Of a stretch of DNA of 64,000 nucleotides, positions 10,499 to 22,257 are shown in pieces. How positions within the stretch are numbered: position 1 is the first letter of the stretch; each line of letters begins with the position of its first letter. The DNA comes from Leucosporidium creatinivorum. Lineage: Eukaryota > Basidiomycota > Microbotryomycetes > Leucosporidiales > Leucosporidiaceae. The notes beneath the pieces were generated by a model, which saw only the letters and a list, made by a program, of their open reading frames with translations, searched no databases and was not told the DNA's origin. The stretch covers positions 372,001 to 436,000 of the forward strand of contig BCKL01000009.1 in the NCBI GenBank assembly GCA_001600635.1. The letters are read 5' to 3'. A program made the position numbers and the translations under genes.

Positions 10499-13049
10499 AT
10501 GGAAGCAACAGCACCATCCTCCACCGCCCCGTCGCTCTTCCCTCCAGCTTCCGCCTCGCCGCCCCTCGACGCCTCGCGGCCGGCCTCTCGCGCTTCATCT
10601 CGTCCGTCCAGCTCGCCGGCAATTCCCAAAGCAGCACCAACAGAGCCAAAGGTATCTGAACGATTGATCGACCCGCCCGCGTCGCAGTCGGCGCACTGTA
10701 GGCCGAAAGACAGCGAGCTGGGAGCACTCGCGTTGCCAGGCGGTTTGCTCGATGGGTCGCTGCCGATCGACGATCCAAAAGAGGTCGGGGATGTAGAGAT
10801 ACAGTTGGAAAAGATTGAGGAGGATGTGTACCCGGATGGGGGGCTCAGAGCTTGGAGGTGAGTTCGCCGAAGCGAGAGTGCGGGGCCACAGCTGATCTTG
10901 TTGTGCTGCTTCCTCTACATCAACTCGTCGGCAATTTATGGCGGACTCTCTGTACCATCCTCACACCAACTTTCGACTTTGCCCTGACCTACAACTCGCT
11001 CTGCGGCGATACAGCGTCGTCCTCGGCGCCTGGTGCATCTCTTTCGTTTCCTGGGGCTTTGTCAACTCAAGCGTGAGTCGTACAGAGTATCAGAGGCTAC
11101 GTGTAGAGCACCAGATGCCGCGCATCGTGCTGGTGCAGCTGGATAAAGGCCGGTCGCTGATTTTCGCCTCTCCTGTGGGACTTCTTGCTTTACAGGGCGT
11201 CCTTCAATCATACTACTCGACTCATCAGCTCTCAGACAAATCGTAAGTTATACCTTTCGCCGACCACTGCGTCCCATCGTCAAAGCCCCATGCGCGAGCA
11301 ACGTAGCGCCGAGCCGAGATCGCCGAAGCTGACTTTTGCTGCTTCTACAGGCCCGATACGTGAGCTTCGAACGCAGAACAGGAGGAGAGAGCACTCACTC
11401 ACACTTCTGTCTCCCTACAGTATCGCATGGATCGGCTCACTTGCTGTAGGAGCCTTACTTCCGCTCGCCGAGATCACTCCGCTGACTCTCTACCCTGACC
11501 ACAGCTCTTTCTGGTGCGCTCGAAGATCGTAGCACAGCTTTTTGTAGCGTTTCTGACTCTCTTTGCGACCTACAGATCCTCGCATGCGGCGTGCTCGTCG
11601 GCCGACTCTTCGATGCTGGTTTCCTTCGGTCGCTTCTACTACTTGCCACCTTCATCTACTGCGTCGGGTGAGTCTCACCTTCCAATCAAAACACGTGATC
11701 AGAGGTGTTCGCCCGGCGCTAGCAGCCCACCATCGCTCAGCGCCAGAGCTGACCTTCGCTTCGGCGGGAGTCGCCCTTCGCAGGATCTTCTCCCTCCCGT
11801 ACTGCCAGACCTACGTCCAGATCTTCCTCTCCCAAGGTCTTGCATGTGGACTGGCCCCAGGCGTGGCCTTTCTGCCTGCCCTCAGCTGCATCTCCCACTG
11901 GTTCAAGCGACGGCGAGGCGCCGCCCTCGGAGTCTTCGCCACCGGAGCCTCGATTGGAGGGCTCGTCTACCCCATCCTACTCAACAAGCTGCTCTACAAC
12001 CCCAAAGTAGGCTTCCCATGGGCCATACGAGCTGGTGAGTCTTTCTAGTCGGAGGGCGCAAGTCTAGTTCGCCGAAGCCTTCGCCGAAGCCCTCGCCGAG
12101 CCGGACTTGCTCTCGCCTGGGCCACCTCCCTCGCCTTCACGCAGAGGCTGACCTCTGCTGCAAATCCTACAGCGGGCTTCCTCACCCTTGCCATGCTCCT
12201 CATCGCCTGCGCTACGATTCGCGCCCGCCTACCGCCGAGGAAAGGCGGAGCCTTCTTCGACCTCAAGGTGTTCAAGGATCCCGCCTACACCTTCATCACT
12301 TTGGGAGCGTCGGTTGTGATGCTTGGTCTCTACACGCCGATGGTGTACCTTCAAATCTATGCCGGTCAAGAAGGGCTCGGGTCGACGGCTCGGCTTTATG
12401 GGCTCTCCATCTTATCCGCGGCTTCCGTCTTCGGTCGCCTCATTCCTAATGTACGCCTTTGTTCACCGCCTTCATTCATGTTACCGAGAGCTCCGGCGCA
12501 CGGGGAGGGATCTCTCCCCTCGTTCGGCCGAGCTCGTTCGAGCTCTCGCAGCTCGGTGCTCACTAACCTCGTCTCCCTACAGTACCTCGCCGACTTCTAC
12601 GGTCCCATCACCGTTCTCGGTCTCAACACAGTCGTATCATCCATCCTAATCTTCCTCTGGGTTCCAATGGGCAAGACGGATGCCTCTTTGATAATCTGGG
12701 CGATTTTGTTCGGCTTCGCTAGCGGCACTCAGGTCTCGATGGCTCCTGCATGTGAGTAGCTGTGTGTTACTGTACGCGCTGAGGCTGATTTTCTACTTGC
12801 CACTAAGGTATAGCCTCGGTCACCAAAAATATGAACGAAATCGGGATTCGAATGGCGATGTGCTACTTGTGCGTTGGAGTGATAGCCTTGCCCGGGACGT
12901 CCATCGCTGGCGCTCTAGTCACTGCACAGGGAGGGAAAAGCTATCTCGGTGCAGCATGCTTCGCGGGAGGCTGTGTAGCGGTCGGGGCGGCCTGCTACTT
13001 TGTGGCGAGGACGATGGAAGTAAAGCGGAGGGGGACACCTTGGGTTTAG
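10499..13049 (+). CDS. MFS monocarboxylate-type transporter, copy 2, with two 9-nt exons
   Basis: Eleven exons: 10499-10857, 11015-11072, 11196-11242, 11351-11359, 11421-11445, 11505-11513, 11576-11667, 11784-12034, 12173-12450, 12583-12751 and 12808-13049. They sum to 1539 nt, 512 residues, phase-consistent. It shares the YPDGG start signature (YPDGGLRAW), HWFKRRRGAALG and NEIGIRMA with copy 1. Exons 4 and 6 are only 9 nt each. Exon 4 supplies the middle of SDKSPDTIAWIG, which aligns with ADRTPSDISWIG in copy 1; exon 6 (CTCTTTCTG) supplies LFL, matching the copy 1 helix length exactly. The last intron uses a TAAG acceptor. Likely a plasma-membrane carboxylate-type carrier; substrate unknown. 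Confidence 0.87.
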
Positions 13050-13559
13050 CAGCAAGAGGCAAGATGTCATATACTACGGTACATCGCGACTTGATGCTCA
13101 TAACGATGGGGCGAAGCGAGCTTCGACTCCTCGGCCTCGGCGCGAGAAGCTCAATGTTCGGCGAAAGCTCGCGAGCTCTCAGCCGACCGTCTACAAGGTG
13201 CTGCGAAGCCTTCGATCTGTCAGGGCTGTTGTACTACCTCATGCTCTCACACGGTTCCCCAGAGGTCGGTAGTGAAGGCACAAGATGCGCAACGCTCGCA
13301 AGGACTCGTCGCTCAGCTCGGCGCCCGTTTAGCTTCTAGTTGATGGCTCTTAGTTCCACTCCCCGCTGCTTCTATAAAAACCAAGCCCACCACTTGGCTA
13401 CTACTGTACTGTACAACCGGCGTGGGTTCACTGCAAAGGCGAAAGGAAGGGGCGGAAACGAACCGACGCTCGAGGGAGAAACGTCGGCGATGCGGGTGAT
13501 GAGGGGTATGAGGGTAGTCGCCTGTGAGGAGGAGAGGCGAGAGGTATGGGTTGACTGAT
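13050..13559. other. Convergent 3' intergenic region
   Basis: About 510 bp between the 3' ends of transporter copy 2 and the mitochondrial carrier. No coding exon or clear terminator structure was recognised. Confidence 0.4.
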
Positions 13560-16303
13560 TCATGACTCCTCGCACTCGTCGTCGTGGTGAGCGGCGTGGA
13601 GTTCTTGCTCTCGGCGGAAGAGGACCTTCTTCGAGGCGTCGTAGACGGCGTATGATATCGCGACGGCGGGGACGACCTTGACGAGTGTGGGTGTGAGTCC
13701 TGCGAGAGAAGGCCAGAGTCAGCTTAGGCTCGGTTTCGAGTTCGGCGACGCAGCGACTCACCCTTGTAGAAACCACGCCAACCCTCGCGAAGATAGCACT
13801 TGGTAGCAGCATCGCGGACGCCCGCGTACGTCTGAGGATGAGCGGGGGTTCCTTGCGCTTGTAGGCGAGTGCGAACGAGGTTCCTACGAAGGAGAAGAGG
13901 TCAGCGAGGCAAGGCAAGAGGGCGATTAAGTCGTCGACGAACAGAGGGTAGACGCCTGCAAGAAAACGATGAGGTCAGCAAGATGCTCAAGAACCATCGA
14001 GAGATTCCAGCACTCACTCGTCGCTCCGATCCCACCAGAGAGAGCACCGAAAGCGAGACTGCCAGGGATTCCGGGCTCCTCGCCCGCCCACTTGGTGTAG
14101 GCGAGCTTGATGCCCTCGAACGTGCTCATATCGATGGCCGAGTAGGGGAACACGCCGATCAAGCCAGCGGGGAGGCCGCGAAAGTAGAGGCGAATGCCTC
14201 CCTTGCGCCACATGTCACTGGCCGTCTTGACGATGAGAGTGTTGCCTTTGAGCTCGCCGCCGGTCGAGGACATGACGCGAGTCTTGAGGGTCTCGATGGG
14301 GTAGATGACTGGTGTGCGAGAGAGGGTCAGCGAGATGCGAGATCGAGCTCGGCGAGGAGACGACTGACCAAACTGAGAAACGACTCCTCCGATACCACCG
14401 GCGACGAAGCGACTCGTATTGGAGATCATCGTCTGGTCGGGTACATGATCCCAGTACTCGGCGAAGACGCGTTTTGCCGACTCGTACGAGAGGAACTTGA
14501 TGGCCGATTCCTGCGCCGAGAAGCGGGAGGGTCAGCTGGCGCGGTCGAGCTGGAGACGTCGAGACGACGCACGGGGAAGATCTTGATGACGTTCAGGCCG
14601 TTTCCAGTCCAGAAGGCTTTGAGACCTCCTCCCTGCTTCAATACAGCGCGAACGGCGGCGGGGATGCTGCCAGCGTTGCGGCGAGGCGCCTTGACGCCGG
14701 AGGTCTTGGGGCACGGTACCGTGCCGGGGGGAGGATGTGTTGATGGTGAGGTGATGAGGTAGACTTTGAGACGGTCAAAGGGGGCGGTTGCCGTGCGCGA
14801 GACTGTAGGGGAGAAAGGGTCAGCTCGGCTTGCCTCACAATCGAACAGCTCGAGACTTACCTGCGCCAGCCAATCCACCAGCGAGAAGGAACTTGCCCGC
14901 TCCAGCAAACATGCCGTGCGTAGCTCCTAGCTCGTCCTCTTCTTCCTCCTCCTCGTCCTCCTCGGCGATGGGAAGAGGCAGTGACTTGCTCTCGACAGGC
15001 GGCTCGACCTCAGGAACCGCTCGCCCCTTCCCCTTAATATCGACGAGTCCCGTCGCTGGTGCAGTCACCAGCTCCTCCTTGGGTTTTGACACCTCCTTGG
15101 CAACCTTGACCTTCTCGGCCTCCTCCGCCCATCGTCGCTCCTCGTTCTGCGGCTCGCCCTTCTTGAGGTTGGTGCCCTCCTTCAGCTCGGCGAGTTGACG
15201 AGCCTTCTCCTTGGCGGCGATGGCAGGCTTGCCGAGGAGCTTGTTCCATCCCGACTTGCCGCCTCCGACGATGACTGCGAAAGTGAGAGAGATGAGCACG
15301 AACCCGGATCGCAGAGGGATACAGGAGACGGACCATCTCCATCTTGATTGAGTCTAGACATGGACGGTCGATGTAGGCGGTGCGTCTGGTAGTACTTGAA
15401 GATCTCGGACATGGACGTCGGCCGAGGGAGCAGCTGGCGAGACGATGCGAGGTCAGCGTAATTTCTCAGCGAAGGTAAAGCTCAACTCACCAGTAGGAAG
15501 TCCCTCCACTCGGCAAACGAGATGGCGCCATCGTTGTTTTGGTCGACCGCCCGAATAAACTCCTCGAGCATCGAGTCCTTAACCTCCACCCCAGCTCTCC
15601 TACACGCTTCCCGCACCTCTTCCTTCCGCAACCGCATATCTCCATCCACGTCCAACTCGACAAACACCCTCCAAAGCTCCTTCTCCTTCTCTTCGGCGTA
15701 GCGCTCGAAGGCCGTCCATCGCACGGCCGCCGAAGCGACGGGGGTGGTCGCGCCCGAGGAGGGGGTCGCCGGCCGACTATCCTCCCTCAGGTCGCCTGCG
15801 AGAAGTCCCTCCTTGCACAGCGTACTCCCATTCGGCGATGGCTGACCGTTGCACTTCCTCCACAGCTCGCGAGCGTAGATCTTGCGATCCGCTTCCAACC
15901 GCTTCTCCTCGTCCCTTTCCGGTTCGGGGAGCGCAGAGGTGGATGCTGCTGGTGAGGAAGGAGGAGAGGGCGAGGGCATCGAGATGGTGTCGAATAACCG
16001 CCGTAGTCGGGAGAGTCGTTTTGCGGGGTCTTCAGCGTCGCGAAACTCGGAGAGGGTGCATGGCTCGCCCGAGTTGTCGCCTTCTGCTGTTGATTCGGAA
16101 TCGGTCTCGTTGGGTGGTGATGGTGGCGGGGTGCGCAGCGAGACGCGTGGGTCGCCAGCTGATACGGAGAATGAAGGAGGGCCGGATGTCGTGAGGTTGA
16201 ACAGGTCGGCTTTGGAGGGAGGGAAGTTCATCGTCGATGCAGTCGAAGCTGACTGTGGTTTTGGTGTGGACGGCAGCGGCGGCGGTGGTGTTTCTTCGGT
16301 CAT
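13560..16303 (-). CDS. SAL1: Calcium-binding mitochondrial ATP-Mg/Pi carrier (SAL1/SCaMC type)
   Basis: Nine exons: 16303-15491, 15433-15334, 15274-14861, 14802-14573, 14510-14369, 14308-14018, 13955-13943, 13883-13762 and 13699-13560, summing to 2265 nt, 754 residues. The N-terminal half has EF-hand loops DVDGDMRLRKEE and DQNNDGAISFAEW. The C-terminal half has mitochondrial carrier repeats with the signature PxD/ExxK/R in APFDRLKVY, YPIETLKTR and YPLNLVRTR. Such carriers exchange ATP-Mg for phosphate across the inner membrane under calcium control. The third signature is interrupted by a 13-nt exon (13955-13943) whose last two bases begin the Leu codon of YPLNLV. One donor is GTCCGT and another GTTCGT, both non-consensus. 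The start follows what looks like a 5'UTR intron acceptor (CCCCACAG, 16319-16312). A Glu-rich linker lies between the halves. Confidence 0.88.
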
Positions 16304-17358
16304 GATGAGCTGTGGGGCAGCGGGATAGTCAGCGCTCGAGCTATTGGCGGGAGATGGTACAGGCGCCGAGCCATGTGCGAGCGAGCGGCGGGGCCAGGAC
16401 GATGTTGAGATACATCTGGTCCGTCTTAAATGTCCGGCGCAGCCTAAAGAGCTTCCCGCCATGCTCCCGAGGGAGCGCGAACCAGGCGCCGAATGATGCA
16501 CTATCCCCGGCGCGCTCCTCCCAGAGATGAGTGCAGCGACGTGCAGCACCGACCAGTCACAGTAGATGTAGCTCATCGAGTCGTCCAGCTCATGTACCGT
16601 TCACTCACCTTGGATTGAAGCGAGCAGCGCTCAAGCGATCAGAGAGAAGCGAAGCGCGTTGGCCACGATGAATCGAGCGAGTTTGAGGGGTCGAAGGCAG
16701 CTGTAGCGGGATAAGAAGAGCGTCAGCATCGTCTGGGAGCTGTCGCCACATCTGTAGAGGATCGTCTCGGCCGTGAAATACCGACACGCCTCGCGCTCAG
16801 CGCTTGAACGATGTCCAGCTCGTATAGCCGCCTAGCCTTCTGTAGCCTTATAGCACCGACCTGAACCTTCATCCAGCACCCTGTAACAGCCTCTGAAACC
16901 CCTGCAACTCACCTCTGAAGCGTAGCAGGAAACGAACTCGTGACGAGCTGAACGAAAACGAGCGGGGAGAGGAAGAGCCTGCCTGCGGTGCAGCGAAGCC
17001 TGCTGTAGTAGAGGGGAAGACCGTCGGAAGAAAGTCGAGCCTGTACGAAAGCTCTGCTGCTCCTACTAAACGCTAGTCGTGGGTGGTCGTGAACCGTCGA
17101 AGGCAGACTTCAACTCGCTCGTTGGTCGAGCAATTGACAGTCCTTGGCTGAGCCTTCGAGTCACTGCTTTCGGTGTTTCAGGGCGCGTGATAGATGCAAA
17201 GAGAGATCAAGATGCTTCCAAGCCTCACTTAGCGAAACGCGGGCTGCTGTAACACCCCTCTCTCCTCTCGGCGTTCGCGAACTCAACGCAGACTTCGCCG
17301 AGCTCCTGCTTTGAGACTGCCAACGAACGTACAGCTAGCAAAGCACCAAGCCTCAACT
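16304..17358. other. Intergenic region and 5' leader of the carrier gene
   Basis: About 1.05 kb. Near 16312-16335 on the minus strand a branch-like GCTGAC followed by CCCCACAG suggests a 5'UTR intron just upstream of the carrier ATG. The same frame is open to 16576, so a longer N-terminus is possible. The remainder, toward the WD40 gene 3' end, shows no supported gene. Confidence 0.45.
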
Positions 17359-20137
17359 CTACTCCTCCTCCTTGAACACCGGCTTCCACATCTTGACGAC
17401 CCAATCCCCACCCGCACTGGCGAGCAACCCCGGCCCCGAGTATCCCTCCCCGCCCCTCACTCCTCCTCCTCCATAGCCCGAGAAGCCCTCCTCCCCTCCA
17501 GTAGCCTGCAAGAAATCCACAGCATACACTGACTCCTTATGCCCCTCCAACCGCTGCAGCAACCTCGGCGCCGAGGAAGATGGCGTCGCCGCCCCGCTCC
17601 CTGATGTCTCCTTGCCTTCCTCCCCTCCAGCCCCCGAGCCCGACCCCTCGCTCACTCCCGATACATCATACAGAAGGACCACTGGATCCGAGCTGCCCAC
17701 AGCGAGCAGCAGGCTACCCGCCAGCGGCCGTTGTCGCTCCTTGCCCTCGCCCTCCTCGTTGGCGCGGTTCCGGTCGCGGTCTTTCTGAAGGTGGCGGTGA
17801 GGGAGGTCGGAGTCGGAGTTGTCCGAGTCGGGGTGGGAGGAGAAGGAGGCTGAACGAGAGCGAGTGCGGGAGGCCGAGGTGTGGGCGAGTCGGCGCTTAG
17901 TTTGAGGTGGGGCGTCGGTGTCTGGGAGGGCGAGGAGGAGGGGGAAGGGAGAGGGAGGGGGAGAAGAGTATAGAAGAGCAGAGGAACATGTCAGCGTCAA
18001 CTACTGAGATCTCGACACATCACATCCAAAGTCGCTCTGCTCTCGTGGCGCCAGCCTCTTCCTTCTCCGGCTCCTCCCTTACGCCGCGTCTCCCTTCATC
18101 TCTCGCCGTCTATCGAAAGAGGGAAGCACTACTCACAATCCCTTCCCTGGAACCAGCTAGCCTTGATAGGCCAATTCCTGTTCTTGCCCTTGAGCGTCTG
18201 CACGAGCTTGGGCGCCGAAGAAGCGAGCTTGAGCGGGTCGGCGAGACCGCGGTCGTAGATGCGGACGACTGCAGGTCGAGCAAAGATATACATCAGCTCC
18301 CCTCTCGACGACAGATCGCACGTTAAAAGCCACGGAAAGCCGACTCACAGTTATCGAACCCCACTCCCGCCATCCACCTCGGCTCACTCCCTCCCGCTCT
18401 CCTCGCGCTCAACCAATCAGGGTTCAAAGCCAAGCACGAAATGGAAGGTGGACCCTTCTTTGAGCCTGCGCCTGTGCTGGCGAGAGCAGCGGCGGCTGAG
18501 GAGGTCAAATCGGGGAAGGGAAGGAAGGAGGCGTTGCGGAGGGAGAAGTGTCGGATCGAGCCTTGCGAGTCGCCGATCAGCAGGGTGGAGGTTCGGCGGA
18601 AGGATTGGCTGTTGCAGCGGGTCAGCAAGAGCCTGCGCGAGAGCGACGAAGGACCAGAAACTGATGGCAGCGCCGAGCGAACGAGCGGAAGGAGGACAAC
18701 AAAACGTACACAGAATTAATCATCGCTCCGCACTCAATCTCCATCACCGGCTTCTGCACCCTCAAATCGCCCACACCAAGCATCTTCCCACTCGTGCCCC
18801 AAGCGAACAGGTTGTTCCCATTACTCGCGTTCGCTCCTTCTCCGCCGAGCTCCGCACCCGCTTGAGGATGAATCCAGCATACCGACTGGACGAGTCCCTC
18901 GGTAGCGAGGGACCATACGGGCTTGAAGGGAGGGTCCGAGTCGGCTGGTGAGGGGGCGGTCGGGGTTAATGAGGTCGGTGTTGGTGTGGGAGAGGCGGCG
19001 GTGGAGGAAGAGGAGAGGGAAGAGAGAGAATAGATGAAGACTTGGGAGTCGTAGCCGCCGGAGAGGAGGTGGGACATGTCGGGGGAGAAGGAGAGGTCGG
19101 AGACGGGTCCGGTGTGAGAGGTGAGATGAGCGATCTGTGGGGGGAAAGGCAGTTGAGCTGGTGCTTCGCACACGGCTGATTCAGGTCGAGCGACTGACCT
19201 CTTCTACATCACCCTCGTCCCAAGCATCGCCCTCCTCTCCCTCGGCTTCCTGCTCCTGCCGATTTGCTCCTTCCTTCGTTCCCCAAATCCGGACTCCATC
19301 CATCCCTGCACTTCCCAGCAGTCTCCCTCTATCCCCAACATTGCCTGCACCGAACTTGAGAGCGTACACAGCCCCCCGATGTCCCTTGAGATCATACCCT
19401 CGGGTCCATCTCCAGCTCTCGCTCGAGTGAGCTGGACGAGAAGAGGCGCGGTGGGAAGGTAAGGAGATGTCGAGGTCGCGCTTAAGTGATACATCGCGGT
19501 CGTGGCGATCTCGATCTCGGTCGGGATGTGAGGAGCTGGAGGGAATGCGATGGTTGGCGTGCGCCGAGGAGGGAGCGGAAGGCGTTGGCGTGGGCTTGCT
19601 GAGCGAGCTGAGGGTTGGTAGAGACGAGCCGGGTAAGAGGTAAGCTGCTAGTGATGATGGCGTAGACGGTAATGGTGGATGTGAAGGCGTGAGCGCCGAA
19701 GGGCGGGCGATGGGCTCGTTGAGACGCATAAACTCGGAGTGAGCTACAGCGGGGGACTGTGAGGTGGGTGTGGGCGAGTCTTGAGTATTGCTCGGTGGTA
19801 GTGCGGTAGCTGGAACTGCTGCAGCGGCTTTTGGCGGAGCTGTCGACGGCCCCGCTGTCGGTGTGGTTGCTGCCTCTTCGTTTGGCCCTTCCAGCTGCTC
19901 TTGCCGGCCCTTGTTACCGCTCTTATCCCTTCTACCGTACCGCCAGCTAACCTCCCACAGACTTGCCCTCAGCCCTTCGTTCTCCTTCTCGAGACCGTCG
20001 ACCCGGACCTTCAAGCGCTTGTAGTCCCTCAGCAGCCGTTCGTGGATCTGCGCGTCGACGGCTGTAGCATGTGCAGGCGCTGGTGGTGCTGCTGCTGGCG
20101 GCCGCGGCGTCGAATCTGGGTGCGAAGGAGCCTCCAT
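17359..20137 (-). CDS. WD40-repeat protein with N-terminal coiled coil
   Basis: Five exons (20137-19199, 19134-18710, 18608-18349, 18268-18137, 17921-17359) sum to 2319 nt, 772 residues. Residues roughly 20-60 form a heptad-like helix (IHERLLRDYKRLKVRVDGLE) and are followed by a long Pro/Ser/Thr-rich linker. The C-terminal half is a propeller with recognisable blades: KGHRGAVYALKF...VRIW, SHTGPVSDLSFSPD...VFIYSL, LVQSVCWIH...GVGDLR, LLIGDSQGSIRHFSL, VGFDNFVRIYDRG, and a last GHKESVYAVDF...WVVKMWKP. Blades are separated by acidic or Ser-rich insertions. It is likely a scaffold; I cannot assign an orthologue. The donor at 18709 (GTACGT) was chosen because the nearer GTGTAC breaks the frame. Confidence 0.85.
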
Positions 20138-20679
20138 CGCCGAGAGCAGGAAATCGAGCGAGATGAGGCGGGAGCAAGAGCAGCGCAACCGGCTTCGACT
20201 CGAACCACTTCCTCGCTACATTTCGACTTCGATATCAAGCTACACGATCTGGACGTATAGCTCTCAGGCGTCGACTAGACTACAGCATACCTCGCCTGCC
20301 TGTCCGAAACGCGTCTCTTGCTCGCTCGCTGTTCTCGTCTCAGCTTTACGTCGTCTTACATAGCTACAACGGTAAGTCCAGAAGCTCGGAAAGCTCGCTG
20401 TAGCCCTCCACAGGCTGCTAGTCGTCAGGTTGATGTGGTCGAAGCGGTTCTTTGTTCGGAGCGCCAGAGGATGTCGGCTGGTCGCGAAGGGGCAAAAGCT
20501 ACAAAGCAGAAGTACTAGCGGAAGATCGAGGCCTTCCCTTTGCAGCTGGTGCGGAGGACTGTGCATGATTACGACGATCCTGGCCAATCCTCGCTCTTTC
20601 GCCCGGCCCACAGGCCTGAGCTTCAACTCCGCCGCCGAGAGTTTACATGCTGACTCAGAAGATCTCTTTCCCCTGGTAG
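20138..20679. promoter_or_regulatory. Divergent promoter region of the WD40 and COX18-like genes
   Basis: About 540 bp between two genes read outward. It should contain both promoters and 5' leaders. No TATA element stands out and no coding exon was found. Confidence 0.4.
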
Positions 20680-22207
20680 ATGCTCCCACGGTCATCTCTC
20701 GCCGCCTCGGCGCTCCGTCGTCCCGCAATCCTCCCCCTTCTTCGACCGCCGACTCTCGGCTCGCAAGCCCGCTCCTTCTCACTCTGGCCATCAGCACCTA
20801 CATCAGAAGCCTCACCATCATCAGCTTCCCCGACACTCACTCCTCCCTCCCTCACCGAGCTCACCGCTCCCCTCCACCTCCCCTCGCCGACCTTTTTCGA
20901 CTCGGCGTCGACGATCCTCCTTTCTCTCCCACCAACACTCGGACTCTCCTACGTCGCCTTCATCCCCCTCATCACTCTGTTCATCCGTGGAGGCTCAACG
21001 TTGCCTCTGACTCTGTGGCAGAGGAAGCGGACGAGGAGGTATCAAGAGAAGGTGCTCCCCGAGATTCGAAAGCGGCAAGAAATCCTCGCGTTGGAAGTCA
21101 GGGATAGCTGTAGGAAGGCGGGGAAGAGCTTCGACGAGTACAAGAAGGAATACGCGAAGCGGGTACGTCTTCTTTGCCTCCTCAGGCCGCTCCCGGCTGA
21201 CTTGGCTCTCAACAGGCCAAGAAGGAAGCCGGCATCATCGCCCGCCGCTACTCGGCATCTCCCCTTCCCACTCTCCTCATTCCCCCACTCCTTCATATCC
21301 CCGTCTTCATCGCCACGACCCTTATCCTCCGCGACGCCTGCCAACGCGCCCTCGCCGCCCTCCCCCTCACCTCCACGTCTCTCACCACCCTCCCCTCCTC
21401 CCCCGACGGCACCTCAACTCTCACTCCCGACGTCTTAGCACATCTCCACGACCTCGCTGCAACCAGCTTGGAATGGTGCCCCAGCCTCATCCTTCCCGAC
21501 CCGACGATGGCCCTGCCCCTCGCAGTGGGGTTGGCAGCGCTCGCCAATGTCGAGGTGTCGGCAAAGACGAGGCGGGCGAACGCGGCTGCTGCGTTAGCGG
21601 AGAGAGGGGATGGTGCTGGAGAGAGTGTAGATCGGGCGGCGAGGGTTGGTGTGAGAGTGGGAGCGTTGGGAGCGAAGGCGGGAGAGAGGGAGAGGGCTTT
21701 CAGTGGGAGCTTGACGGCGGCGGAGAAGGGGAGGATTAGGGCGAGGAGGTCGAGGGATCAGGCTCCTCCTTCTTCGGCTAGGGGATACGCTACGCCCTCC
21801 TTGTCGACTGCTGCTCCCGCGCCATCTTCGCCAGCACCGACTTCGCCGCCCACGAAGGAGGAGTTGGAGATGCAGGCGCATCATGAGAGGGAGCAGCAGT
21901 TGGAACCGAGGGCGGCGAGGATCATGACCAATGCTCTGAGGTTCTCGGCGGTGCTGTTCATTCCTGTAGCTGCCATGGCGCCGAGCGTGAGTCGTTGCAG
22001 TCGGCCTCTTCTCGTCGTCGCCGAGCTGACTTCCCGCTCTCCTTCCTCCACTCCCCTCGATCACTTCCACGCACTCCTGAACAGGCCGTCTGCCTCTACT
22101 GGCTCACCTCCAACCTCTTCACCCTCGTCCAGTCCTCCGTCTTCGCCTACATCGACCGGAAGCGCGAGAAGCAGCGCAGGCTGGAGCAGTTGATCAGGTC
22201 GTGCTGA
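20680..22207 (+). CDS. COX18: COX18/Oxa1-family mitochondrial inner-membrane insertase
   Basis: Three exons (20680-21162, 21216-21986, 22085-22207) sum to 1377 nt, 458 residues. The first 35 residues are rich in Arg, Ser, Leu and Pro without acids, as in a mitochondrial presequence. The YidC/Oxa1 core follows: a first hydrophobic segment (LGLSYVAFIPLITLFI), a basic charged hairpin (KRTRRYQEKVLPEIRKRQE), a second segment (LLIPPLLHIPVFIATTL), then PTMALPLAVGLAALANVE and finally AVLFIPVAAMAPS and CLYWLTSNLFTLVQ. The order and the YWLTSN motif fit Cox18, which exports the Cox2 C-terminus across the inner membrane, better than Oxa1, because there is no long C-terminal ribosome-binding tail. A low-complexity insert separates the third and fourth conserved segments. 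Confidence 0.8.
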
Positions 22208-22257
22208 GGGATGGTAGAGCCGTAGGATGTGATATAGATTGTGGCTCAACGCGTCCG

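Noticed and set aside
16605-16787. Small minus-strand frame upstream of the mitochondrial carrier
   Set aside because: Lies in the presumed leader region; no splice site links it in frame to the carrier.
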